Part shown: positions 8,029 through 15,415 of the stretch, piece by piece
Layout of the letters: the number at the start of each line of letters is the position of its first letter
How positions within the stretch are numbered: the stretch's first letter is position 1
Assembly (NCBI RefSeq): GCF_001279525.1
Contig: NZ_LGDY01000013.1
Span: forward strand, 92,960-156,959
Direction of reading: 5' to 3'
Length of the DNA: 64,000 nucleotides
From: Nocardia sp. NRRL S-836
GTDB lineage: Bacteria > Actinomycetota > Actinomycetes > Mycobacteriales > Pseudonocardiaceae
Translations under genes and position numbers: made by a program
The notes under the pieces: model-generated
What the model was told of the DNA's origin: nothing
The model's database searches: none
The model's input: only the letters and a program-made list of their open reading frames with translations

Positions 8029-9662
8029 TGCAGTGGACCGAGCTGATCGTTTTCAGCGTCCTCTTCCTGCTCGTCACGGTCATGGGCTTCGTCGCGGCGC
8101 GGTGGCAGAAGGGCGAGACGCTCGACCACCTCGACGAGTGGGGGCTGGGCGGCCGCAAGTTCGGCAGCTGGATCACGTGGTTCCTGGTCGGTGGCGACCT
8201 CTACACCGCGTACACGTTCGTCGCGGTGCCGGCGCTGATGTTCGGCGCCGGTGCGCTCGGCTTCTACGCCCTGCCGTACACGGTGGTGCTCTACCCGATC
8301 GTCTTCCTGCCGCTGGTGCGCATGTGGTCGGTGAGCCGCGTGCACGGTTACGTGACGCCCGCTGACTTCGTGAAGGGCCGCTACGGCTCGCACTGGCTGG
8401 CGTTGCTGATCGCGATCACCGGCATCGTCGCGACGATGCCCTACATCGCCCTGCAGCTGGTCGGTCTCGAAGCCGTGCTGCGGTCGATGGGTCTCAACGG
8501 CAGCGGCATCCTCGGTCACCTGCCGCTGTTCATCGCGTTCGTGATCCTCGCGCTCTACACCTACCAGTCGGGGCTGCGGGCGCCGGCGCTGATCGCGTTC
8601 GTCAAGGACATCCTGATCTACATCGTCATCCTGGTGGCGATCGTCTACCTGCCGTCGAAGTTCGGTGGCTGGGGCGAGATCTTCAACGACGCGCAGGCCA
8701 AGTTCGACGCCACCCCGGCCAAGACCGACGGCATCCTGTTGAACAGCAACAACCAGCTGCAGTACGCGACGCTCGCACTGGGCTCCGCGCTGGCGTTGTT
8801 CATCTACCCGCACTCGCTGACCGGCATCCTCGCGAGCCGCGGCCGCAACGTGATCAAGCGCAACATGGTCGCGCTCCCGGCGTACTCGCTGGTGCTGGGC
8901 CTGCTGGCGCTGCTGGGCTACGTCGCGATCAGCGCGGGCACCAAGCCGATCGTGAACCAGGCGACCGGCCGTCCCGACACGAACACGATCGTGCCGGAGC
9001 TCTTCGGTCACAACTTCCCGTCGTGGTTCGCGGGCGTCGCGTTCGCGGCCATCGGCATCGGTGCGCTGGTGCCCGCGGCGATCATGTCGATCGCGGCGGC
9101 GAACCTGTGGACGCGCAACGTCTACAAGGAGTACATCCACAAGGGTGCCACCCCGGCGCAGGAGGCGAAGCAGGCCAAGCTCGCGTCGCTGGTCGTGAAG
9201 TTCGGCGCGGTCGCGTTCATCGTGTTCGTCGACCCGCAGTTCTCGATCGACCTGCAGCTGATCGGCGGCGTGATGATCCTGCAGACGCTGCCGGCGGTCG
9301 CGATCGCGCTGTACACGCGCTGGTTCCACGTCTACGGCCTGATCGCGGGCTGGGTCGCCGGCATGGGCTACGGCATGTGGCTGCTCTACAACATCGGCAA
9401 CCCGGCCATCAACAAGGCGCACTTCGCCGGGTCGGCCCTGCCGCTGGGCAAGCTGTCGATCTTCGGCTGGCACCCGTTCGGTGCCTCGACGGTGCAGATC
9501 TACGTCGGCATCGTCGCGCTGACGGTGAACCTCCTGGTGGCCGTGGTCGTCACGCTCATCGCCAAGAAGGCCCGGTGGTTCAACGGCACCGACCAGACCG
9601 ACCCGTCGGACTACCACGTCGACGAGGACAACCCGAGGGTCAAGGCGGTCGCCGCGCACTGA
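8028..9662 (+). CDS. Sodium:solute symporter (SSF family)
   Basis: 544 residues with about 13 hydrophobic segments in the order expected of the SSF fold. The N-terminal half has LGGRKFGSWITWFLVGGDLY and later PADFVKGRYGSHWLA; a family-typical IGIGALVPAAIMSIAAANLW segment lies near residue 345. It imports a small organic solute, perhaps a monocarboxylate or amino acid, with Na+. Its coupling to a DUF3311 gene and proximity to gntR/pxpA suggest, but do not prove, uptake of 5-oxoproline or a related acid. A long hairpin follows the stop. Confidence 0.88.
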   Translation: MQWTELIVFSVLFLLVTVMGFVAARWQKGETLDHLDEWGLGGRKFGSWITWFLVGGDLYTAYTFVAVPALMFGAGALGFYALPYTVVLYPIVFLPLVRMWSVSRVHGYVTPADFVKGRYGSHWLALLIAITGIVATMPYIALQLVGLEAVLRSMGLNGSGILGHLPLFIAFVILALYTYQSGLRAPALIAFVKDILIYIVILVAIVYLPSKFGGWGEIFNDAQAKFDATPAKTDGILLNSNNQLQYATLALGSALALFIYPHSLTGILASRGRNVIKRNMVALPAYSLVLGLLALLGYVAISAGTKPIVNQATGRPDTNTIVPELFGHNFPSWFAGVAFAAIGIGALVPAAIMSIAAANLWTRNVYKEYIHKGATPAQEAKQAKLASLVVKFGAVAFIVFVDPQFSIDLQLIGGVMILQTLPAVAIALYTRWFHVYGLIAGWVAGMGYGMWLLYNIGNPAINKAHFAGSALPLGKLSIFGWHPFGASTVQIYVGIVALTVNLLVAVVVTLIAKKARWFNGTDQTDPSDYHVDEDNPRVKAVAAH

Positions 9663-9692
9663 CGCCGACCGACGCCATACAAGACGCAGAGT

Positions 9693-9740
9693 TAACGCAA
9701 GGGTCCACCCGGCGGGTATGCCTGGTGGGCCCTTGCGTTA
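9693..9740 (+). terminator. Hairpin terminator after the symporter gene
   Basis: A 17-bp stem TAACGCAAGGGTCCACC (9693-9709) pairs with GGTGGGCCCTTGCGTTA (9724-9740), one G-U type mismatch, loop of 14 nt, 30 nt after the symporter stop. There is no long U-tract, as is common in actinobacteria. Confidence 0.75.
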
Positions 9741-9751
9741 AGTATCAGTGC

Positions 9752-11017
9752 GTGAAAACCATCGCCGGACTGGTCGGACTCATCGCGACGGCGTCGCTGT
9801 TCGCGGCGCCCGGTGTCGCGCAGGCGCAGGACGCGAACTGCTACGACACCAGCGCACCGCTCACGGTCGAGGAGCAACGGCTCGACGACGCGCTCGTCCC
9901 CGGTGGGCCCGCCGCCGGTCCCGCGCTGGTCGCGCTCGGCGGGTTCGACGGCCGGGTCAGGGACTTCACCGCCAAGCTGTGCCGCCAGATCGTGCAGCGG
10001 CAGGCGCAGCAGTTCGTCGCGAACGAGGGCAACGCGCTGTGGAAGGCCGCCGTCGCCCGCGCGCAGAGCACGAAACCGCTCGCGCACGACGCCTACGACG
10101 ACCGCCCGCTCTACTGGGCACGTCTGCAGCTCACGGCCGCGCTGCGCCAGTGGCAGCCGCGTTTTCCGTTGTCCGTCAACGACCGCGCGAACCTCGTGCG
10201 GCAGTTCGACTGGGCCTCGCGCGGGCTGAGTGACGCGGCTTTCCCCGCCAGGGCGGGGGTGCGGCGGATCGCGGTGACCGGCTTCGACCCGTTCCAGCTC
10301 ACCGGCACGAACGTCCGGCGCGCCAACCCGGCCGGTGCCGCGGCGTTGCAGCTCGACGGCAGGGAGATCACGACGCCGACCGGCAAGGTCGTGCTGCAGG
10401 CGGCGGTGCTCCCGGTGCTGTGGGGCGGTTTCGACGAGGGGATCGTCGAGCAGTTCTACGGTTCGGCGTTGGAGCGGAAGAACAAGCCGGACGCGTTCGT
10501 GACGATCAGCCAGGGCCGGCCGGAGCGGTTCGACGTCGAACGGTGGGCGGCGCGCTGGCGTGGCGGCTCGCCGGACAACAACGACGTGCGGACGTTCGGC
10601 AGCGTCCCGGACGCGGCGGGCTGGCCGCAGCCGGCGACCGAGTTCATCGAGACGTCGTTGCCGTACCAGAAGATGATCGACGCGGGCACCGGCCCGTACC
10701 CCGTGGTGCTCAACCGCAGCTTCTGCGAGTGGAAGGTCGGCACGCCGGTCGGTTCCCAGCTGGACTGCCGCACGGACGAGCCGACGCCGGGTGCGGTCGC
10801 CGCGGTCGGTGGTGGCGGCGACTACCTGTCCAACGAGAGCATGTACCGGGCCAACCGCGTTCGAACCGGTTACGGCGCAACGAATGTCCTCGGCGGACAC
10901 CTGCACACGCCGGTGCTCGGCCAGCCGGCCGACCCGGCCGCGCTGACCGATGCGGCCTTCGAAAACCAGCGCCGGGCCATCGTCGATCAGGTCAAGGCCC
11001 TAGTCTCTGTGGTGTGA
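9752..11017 (+). CDS. Secreted pyroglutamyl-peptidase-like protein with a Ser at the Cys position
   Basis: 421 residues. A signal peptide (VKTIAGLVGLIATASLFAAP then GVAQAQ) is followed by a ~150-residue N-terminal region and a peptidase C15-like domain beginning RRIAVTGFDPF. The C15 catalytic Glu is likely E263 (in DVERWAARW). The catalytic-Cys motif (AGxYLCN in the family) appears as GGDYLSNESMYR with Ser at 360, and the His motif GFxHxP appears as GHLHTP with H385. The Cys nucleophile therefore seems replaced by Ser. The start is the GTG at 9752, which gives the signal peptide. The next gene overlaps by GTGA. Confidence 0.72.
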   Translation: MKTIAGLVGLIATASLFAAPGVAQAQDANCYDTSAPLTVEEQRLDDALVPGGPAAGPALVALGGFDGRVRDFTAKLCRQIVQRQAQQFVANEGNALWKAAVARAQSTKPLAHDAYDDRPLYWARLQLTAALRQWQPRFPLSVNDRANLVRQFDWASRGLSDAAFPARAGVRRIAVTGFDPFQLTGTNVRRANPAGAAALQLDGREITTPTGKVVLQAAVLPVLWGGFDEGIVEQFYGSALERKNKPDAFVTISQGRPERFDVERWAARWRGGSPDNNDVRTFGSVPDAAGWPQPATEFIETSLPYQKMIDAGTGPYPVVLNRSFCEWKVGTPVGSQLDCRTDEPTPGAVAAVGGGGDYLSNESMYRANRVRTGYGATNVLGGHLHTPVLGQPADPAALTDAAFENQRRAIVDQVKALVSVV

Positions 11018-11856
11018 CTCGTGTGCGGCTGGCGGTGGCGATCCTCCTGAGCATGACGGCACTGTCCGCATGCGCGATCAAGGTGGGCGGGCAGGCGATC
11101 CCGGGACCGATGCCCTCCACCGCCAGCGCGTCCGCTCCGGCGCTGCCGAAACCGGGGCAGTGCATGAACGCCTTCGACCTCAAGGTGCTCGACTGCGCCG
11201 GTTCGCACGAGGCCGAGGTGATGAGCGTCGGCGACCTCGCGGGCCTCAGCACGGCCTACCCGGACACGCAGGCGCTGCGCAAGGCCGCGCTGCCGCCGTG
11301 CCGTTCGGCGCTCACGGAGTACCTGGACAGTGCGGACGCGGACTCGACGCGCCTGCGGGTCTGGGCGTTCTGGCCGAACGAGCAGGGCTGGAAAGACGGC
11401 CAGCGCTGGCGGCTGTGCACCGTGGTGGAGATCAGCCCGGACGAGAAGCCGTTGCCCCGCAAGGGTTCCGTGAGGGGCGTCCTGGGTCAGAACGGCTTTG
11501 CGACGTTCCAGACGTGCACCAGCGGGTCACCGTCGAAGGACGCGGAGGTCAAGGTGACGGCCTGCAACGGCGCGCACCTGGCTGAGGCCGTGCCCGGCGG
11601 TGTCGTGTCGCTCGGCAAGTCGACCGACCCCGCTCCGTCCAAGGAGCAGATGAACGCCATCGCGAAGGACAAGTGCACCAAGGCCGTGCACGACTACCTG
11701 GGTTCGTCCAAGCGCGCGGACGTGTTCCCGGCGTGGCGGAACCCCGGTTCGCAGGCCTGGTCAGAGGGTTGGACCAACGCCATCTGCTACGCGGAGGCCA
11801 CCAAGGCCTTCAGCGGCACCCTCCTCGGCATCCGCGACAACCCGCTGCCGAACTGA
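11014..11856 (+). CDS. Septum-formation-like lipoprotein
   Basis: 280 residues. The GTG start at 11014 overlaps the upstream TGA, giving translational coupling. A lipoprotein signal ends in LSAC (lipobox, Cys at residue 20), so the mature protein is tethered to the outer face of the membrane. Two copies of a Cys-containing module follow: GQCMN...LDCAGSHEAEV and FQTCTS...VTACNGAHLAEAV, the pattern of the actinobacterial 'septum formation' domain. Its exact role in division is not established. Coupling to a secreted peptidase-like gene suggests a shared extracytoplasmic site. Confidence 0.75.
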   Translation: MTRVRLAVAILLSMTALSACAIKVGGQAIPGPMPSTASASAPALPKPGQCMNAFDLKVLDCAGSHEAEVMSVGDLAGLSTAYPDTQALRKAALPPCRSALTEYLDSADADSTRLRVWAFWPNEQGWKDGQRWRLCTVVEISPDEKPLPRKGSVRGVLGQNGFATFQTCTSGSPSKDAEVKVTACNGAHLAEAVPGGVVSLGKSTDPAPSKEQMNAIAKDKCTKAVHDYLGSSKRADVFPAWRNPGSQAWSEGWTNAICYAEATKAFSGTLLGIRDNPLPN

Positions 11857-11925
11857 TCCGGCGACCACGACCATCAGCACGGCGGCCAGGGACAGCACCA
11901 GCATCGCGATTCCTGCGATTCCCAC
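11761..11925 (-). CDS. Candidate 54-residue single-pass membrane peptide
   Basis: A GTG at 11925 is preceded by a good Shine-Dalgarno (AGGGAGG, 8 nt before). The product begins MGIAGIAMLVLSLAAVLMVV, a clear transmembrane segment, followed by a charged tail. The last two thirds are antisense to the end of the lipoprotein gene, so the tail may be fortuitous. A perfect CRP-type site lies 38 nt upstream. Resembles in style the 32-residue membrane peptide at 33.6 kb. Unknown function, unproven. Confidence 0.4.
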   Translation of the reverse strand: MGIAGIAMLVLSLAAVLMVVVAGSVRQRVVADAEEGAAEGLGGLRVADGVGPTL

Positions 11926-11962
11926 GGCACACACCTCCCTTTCCGTCCTGGTTGACGATCTT

Positions 11963-11978
11963 TGTGATCGCCCTCACA
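11963..11978. promoter_or_regulatory. CRP/GlxR-type binding site
   Basis: TGTGATCGCCCTCACA matches the TGTGA-N6-TCACA consensus in all ten conserved bases. It lies between the end of the lipoprotein gene and the DnaA-box-like cluster, 38 nt upstream of the candidate minus-strand membrane peptide. Confidence 0.55.
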
Positions 11979-12066
11979 GATAAGACGTTCCCGGGAGGGG
12001 CCGGGTTCATTCCTGGAGCAAGACCGTTTCGGCGAACTGTGACGCGCTCCACGTGCTGCCCACAGG

Positions 12067-12119
12067 CTGTCCACAGCTATCCACAACCTGTGCACAGACT
12101 CGTCCACACCTGTGGACAA
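12067..12119. promoter_or_regulatory. Cluster of DnaA-box-like 9-mers
   Basis: Within 53 bp lie CTGTCCACA (12067), CTATCCACA (12077), CTGTGCACA (12088), TCGTCCACA (12100) and, on the opposite strand, TTGTCCACA (12111-12119). The last equals the preferred actinobacterial DnaA box; the others differ by one to three bases. The DNA between the lipoprotein gene and the 12153 gene is otherwise non-coding. It could be a DnaA-titration or regulatory site; there is no adjacent dnaA/dnaN, so it is not evidently oriC. Confidence 0.5.
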
Positions 12120-12152
12120 CTTCGTCTCAAGAGGACGGTGAGCTGCGCTGAT

Positions 12153-12362
12153 TCACAGAAAATTGCTGCACAGGACCACGCCGGCGGCAACGCCGATGGC
12201 CAGCCCGGCGAGGAATGTGAGGGTGTAGCGCCACCACGGCGTGCGAGCCGGCGGCGCGGGCGGCACCGGGTAGTAGCGGATGATGCCCGTCGTCGGGCCG
12301 ACCGCGACGTCGCGCTTCGAGCCGTCGAAGTTCAGCCCGCCGAGGAGCTCGTCCTGCGTCAC
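12153..12362 (-). CDS. Small single-pass membrane protein of unknown function
   Basis: 69 residues from GTG. The N-terminal 40 residues are soluble (TQDELLGGLNFDGSKRDVAV...), then a Pro-rich linker and a C-terminal transmembrane segment, YTLTFLAGLAIGVAAGVVLC (about 46-65). It lies downstream of pckG but beyond that gene's terminator, so it is probably transcribed separately. No family recognised. Confidence 0.6.
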   Translation of the reverse strand: MTQDELLGGLNFDGSKRDVAVGPTTGIIRYYPVPPAPPARTPWWRYTLTFLAGLAIGVAAGVVLCSNFL

Positions 12363-12420
12363 CCCTCAGTGATACCCCACCTCAGCGACCCCGTCACTCC
12401 CCGCTTTCGCTGAAAAGCAA

Positions 12421-12465
12421 CGCGGGGACCTTTCGTACGACCAGAGCGTACGAAAGGTCCCCGCG
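12421..12465 (-). terminator. Strong hairpin terminator downstream of pckG
   Basis: A perfect 19-bp inverted repeat: CGCGGGGACCTTTCGTACG (12421-12439), 7-nt loop, and its complement at 12447-12465. It sits 12 nt beyond the pckG stop. Confidence 0.85.
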
Positions 12466-12476
12466 TGCGATCAGGG

Positions 12477-14288
12477 TCAGCCGAGGCGCTGCTTCAGAGC
12501 GGCGAGCTCGTCGCGGAGCGTGGTCGGGACCTTGTCGCCGATCTTGGCGAACCACTCCTCGACCAGGGGGATCTCGGCACGCCACTCGTCGGCGTCGAAC
12601 GCCAGCGACGCCTCGATGTCCTCACGCGACGCGTCCAGGCCGTCGAGGTCGAGGTCGGCCGCGGTCGGCACGTACCCGATCGGGGTCTCCTGCGCGGCGG
12701 CCTTGCCCTCGATGCGCTCGATGGCCCACTTCAGCACGCGCGAGTTCTCGCCGAACCCGGGCCACAGGAAGCGCTTGTCCTCGCCGCGGCGGAACCAGTT
12801 GACGTAGAAGATCTTCGGCAGCTTGTCGGCGTCGGCACGCTTGCCGAGGTCGACCCAGTGCTGGAAGTAGTCACCGGCGTTGTAGCCGATGAACGGCAGC
12901 ATCGCCATCGGGTCACGCCGCACGACACCGGTCTTGCCGACCGCGGCGGCCGTGGTCTCCGACGACAGCGTGGCGCCCATGTAGGTGCCGTGCTGCCAGT
13001 CGCGCGACTCGGTGACCAGCGGGATCGTCGTGGCGCGGCGGCCACCGAAGAAGATCGCCGAGATCGGCACGCCCTGCGGGTCGTCCCACTCCGGCGCCTT
13101 GATGTCGCACTGCTCGATCGGCGTGCAGTAGCGCGAGTTCGGGTGCGACGACAGCTCCTCGCTGTCGGGCGTCCAGTCCTCGTGCTTCCACGAGGTGAGG
13201 TGGGCCGGGGGCTCGCCCATGCCCTCCCACCAGATGTCGCCGTCGTCGGTCAGCGCGACGTTCGTGAACAGCGAGTTGCCCTTCGCGATGGTGCGCATCG
13301 CGTTCGGGTTGGTGTGGTAGTCGGTGCCGGGCGCGACGCCGAAGAAGCCGTTCTCCGGGTTCACCGCGTACAGGCGGCCGTCCGCACCGAACCGCATCCA
13401 GGCGATGTCGTCGCCGAGCGTCTCGACCTTCCAGCCGGGGATGGTCGGCTCCAGCATGGCGAGGTTCGTCTTGCCGCAGGCCGACGGGAACGCGGCGGCG
13501 ATGTAGTACGCCTTGTTCTCCGGCGAGGTGAGCTTGAGGATCAGCATGTGCTCGGCGAGCCAGCCCTCGTCGCGCGCCATCACGCTCGCGATGCGCAGCG
13601 AGTAGCACTTCTTGCCCAGCAGGGCGTTGCCGCCGTAGCCGGAGCCGAAGCTCCAGATCTCGCGGGTCTCCGGGAAGTGCGAGATGTACTTGGTCTCGTT
13701 GCACGGCCACTGCACGTCCTGCTGGCCGTGCTCGAGCGGCGCGCCGAGCGAGTGCAGCGCCGGAACGAAGTCGGCGTCCTCACCGAACAGCGCGAGGGCC
13801 TTGGTGCCCATGCGGGTCATGATGTGCATGGAGACGACGACGTACTCCGAGTCGGTGATCTCCACACCGAGCATCGGCTTCTCCGCGTCGAGCGGGCCCA
13901 TGCAGAACGGGATCACGTACATCGTGCGGCCACGCATGCAGCCCCGGTAGAGCTCGGTCATGATGGCCTTCATCTCGGAAGGGTCCATCCAGTTGTTCGT
14001 GGGGCCCGAGTCCTCCTCGCGCACGGAGCAGATGTAGGTCCGCTCCTCCACCCGGGCCACGTCGCTGGGGTCCGAGGCGGCCCAGAACGAGTTCTGCTTC
14101 TTCTTGAGCGGCACGAACGTGCCGGCGTCGACGAGCTTCTGCGTGAGGCGGTCCCATTCGGCCTGGGAACCGTCCGCCCAAACAACCTCATCGGGGCAGG
14201 TCAGCTCAGCGACTTCCTGAACCCAAGCGAGCAAACGCGCGTGGTTGGTAGGTGCGTGGTCGAGACCGGGAATGGTCACTGCCGTCAT
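12477..14288 (-). CDS. pckG: Phosphoenolpyruvate carboxykinase (GTP)
   Basis: 603 residues, the usual length of the GTP-dependent form. It converts oxaloacetate plus GTP to PEP, CO2 and GDP, the first step of gluconeogenesis, in the cytoplasm. Visible signatures are the P-loop-like [12 protein letters not shown] (around residue 266-277), the metal-binding [11 protein letters not shown], the [11 protein letters not shown] block and [13 protein letters not shown] strong terminator follows. The 302-bp upstream region holds a perfect palindrome, CGATTCTGGAATCG, which may be an operator, and a TAACCT hexamer on the minus strand (14426-14421) that may be the -10 box. Confidence 0.97.
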   Translation of the reverse strand: MTAVTIPGLDHAPTNHARLLAWVQEVAELTCPDEVVWADGSQAEWDRLTQKLVDAGTFVPLKKKQNSFWAASDPSDVARVEERTYICSVREEDSGPTNNWMDPSEMKAIMTELYRGCMRGRTMYVIPFCMGPLDAEKPMLGVEITDSEYVVVSMHIMTRMGTKALALFGEDADFVPALHSLGAPLEHGQQDVQWPCNETKYISHFPETREIWSFGSGYGGNALLGKKCYSLRIASVMARDEGWLAEHMLILKLTSPENKAYYIAAAFPSACGKTNLAMLEPTIPGWKVETLGDDIAWMRFGADGRLYAVNPENGFFGVAPGTDYHTNPNAMRTIAKGNSLFTNVALTDDGDIWWEGMGEPPAHLTSWKHEDWTPDSEELSSHPNSRYCTPIEQCDIKAPEWDDPQGVPISAIFFGGRRATTIPLVTESRDWQHGTYMGATLSSETTAAAVGKTGVVRRDPMAMLPFIGYNAGDYFQHWVDLGKRADADKLPKIFYVNWFRRGEDKRFLWPGFGENSRVLKWAIERIEGKAAAQETPIGYVPTAADLDLDGLDASREDIEASLAFDADEWRAEIPLVEEWFAKIGDKVPTTLRDELAALKQRLG

Positions 14289-14479
14289 CTCGTCTCGTCT
14301 CCTGGTTGAACGCCTCGGCCTCCCGAGGACGTGGGTCGTCCGGTGTGCGGGACTTCGTCGTCCTCGGAAATAGCTCCAGACGCCCGGTTGGGCCGGGCGT
14401 GCGGAGAAGGGGATGGACCGAGGTTAGCCCGGTGAATGGCGGGTAACGCACCCCCAGCCTGTCGCTTCCCTCACAAAAC

Positions 14480-14497
14480 CGATTCTGGAATCGATTC
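14480..14497. promoter_or_regulatory. Palindromic operator candidate upstream of pckG
   Basis: CGATTCTGGAATCG (14480-14493) is a perfect 6-2-6 inverted repeat and overlaps a second one, GAATCGATTC (14488-14497). It is about 190 nt from the pckG start and about 55 nt from the candidate -10 hexamer. The binding factor is unknown. Confidence 0.45.
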
Positions 14498-14544
14498 AGC
14501 ACACGGACGGAGTTAAGACACGAGTGAGGTGGGAAAAACACAAG

Positions 14545-14578
14545 AGGCCCCGATGCGGTTCTCACCACATCGGGGCCT
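14545..14578 (-). terminator. Intrinsic terminator of the DxDxDG-repeat gene
   Basis: An 11-bp perfect stem, AGGCCCCGATG with CATCGGGGCCT, is followed on the minus strand by CTTGTGTTTTTCCC, a real U-tract. It begins 13 nt after the stop of the gene at 14591. Confidence 0.85.
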
Positions 14579-14590
14579 GTGAGCTGCGCT

Positions 14591-15277
14591 TCAGTTAGGG
14601 CTGATCCACTGCCCCGTGGTGGAATCGATTCGGACGACGCCGTCGAACCGTTCCTCCTCGAACCACTCGTCCGAGTCGTCCAGAATGCCGCTCTTGGAGT
14701 CGGTCACGTACCGGCCGTCGGACTCGATGTGCCCGTGCTCGACCTCGACCCAGTCGTCACCTCGGTGTTCCGACATCGTGACCTCGCCGGATCGGGTGAT
14801 CTCGGTCGCCACGTCGGCCCGCCCGTCACCGTTCTTGTCGGTGAACAGCCACGTGTCGCCCTCGTCGTCCTTGACCACCGCGGTGTCGGCCTTGCCGTCG
14901 CCGTCGGTGTCCTCGGTCGCCTGACCGACCTTTCGCTCACCTTCGTCGGTGTCCACGACAATCGTCTGCGAGGCGCCGGAATTCGTCTTTTGTTGCGTGC
15001 TGTCGTGCGGATCGACGGCAACCCACTCACCTGAATTCTCCTCGAACCGCGCCTGGCTCAGGAGATTGCCGTCCTTGTCGAACGTGCTCATCAGATCGGC
15101 GTCGCCGTCGCCGTTCGTGTCGGTGAACGCGAGGTGACCACCGTCGTCCGTCTCGACCACGGCGGAGTCGTTCACGCCGTCGTCGTCGAGGTCGAAGGTG
15201 ACGTCGGCGGTGTACTCCTCGTGCTCGACGGTCACCTTCAGCTCGGCGTCGGCCGCACCGTTCTCGTCGATGTACAC
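14591..15277 (-). CDS. Acidic protein with EF-hand-like DxDxDG calcium repeats
   Basis: 228 residues from GTG with a strong AGGAGG site. No signal peptide or membrane segment. The sequence carries at least four Asp-x-Asp/Asn-x-Asp-Gly loops: DLDDDGVNDSA, DTNGDGDADL, DTDGDGKADTA and DKNGDGRADVA, as in calcium-binding FG-GAP/thrombospondin-3-type repeats. The whole protein is strongly acidic, ending in TGQWISPN. Probably binds Ca2+; role unknown. Monocistronic, with its own terminator. Confidence 0.7.
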   Translation of the reverse strand: MYIDENGAADAELKVTVEHEEYTADVTFDLDDDGVNDSAVVETDDGGHLAFTDTNGDGDADLMSTFDKDGNLLSQARFEENSGEWVAVDPHDSTQQKTNSGASQTIVVDTDEGERKVGQATEDTDGDGKADTAVVKDDEGDTWLFTDKNGDGRADVATEITRSGEVTMSEHRGDDWVEVEHGHIESDGRYVTDSKSGILDDSDEWFEEERFDGVVRIDSTTGQWISPN

Positions 15278-15415
15278 CGGAACACACCTCCTGCGCCTCT
15301 TGCGTACCGGTATGACCCACGTTATGCCGGTTTGGTTCCACGGCCAACCGTCTGCGTCGGTGTCGCCCGCCCGAGCAGGCCACGTGACCGGCAGCCGTCC
15401 GCCGCGGCGGAGCGA

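Larger units (their letters stand above)
14289..14590 (-). other. pckG promoter region and terminator of the next gene
   Basis: No gene seen. It contains the palindrome at 14480-14497, a degenerate CRP-like sequence TGTCGCTTCCCTCACA (14459-14474; only one half-site matches) and, nearest the upstream gene, the hairpin at 14545-14578. Confidence 0.6.

Noticed and set aside
7944..9659. 571-codon minus-strand frame opposite the symporter
   Set aside because: Asp/His/Arg-rich antisense shadow; the plus-strand symporter has clear family motifs.
12465..14309. 614-codon plus-strand frame opposite pckG
   Set aside because: Antisense shadow; pckG is unambiguous and the frame reads through its terminator.
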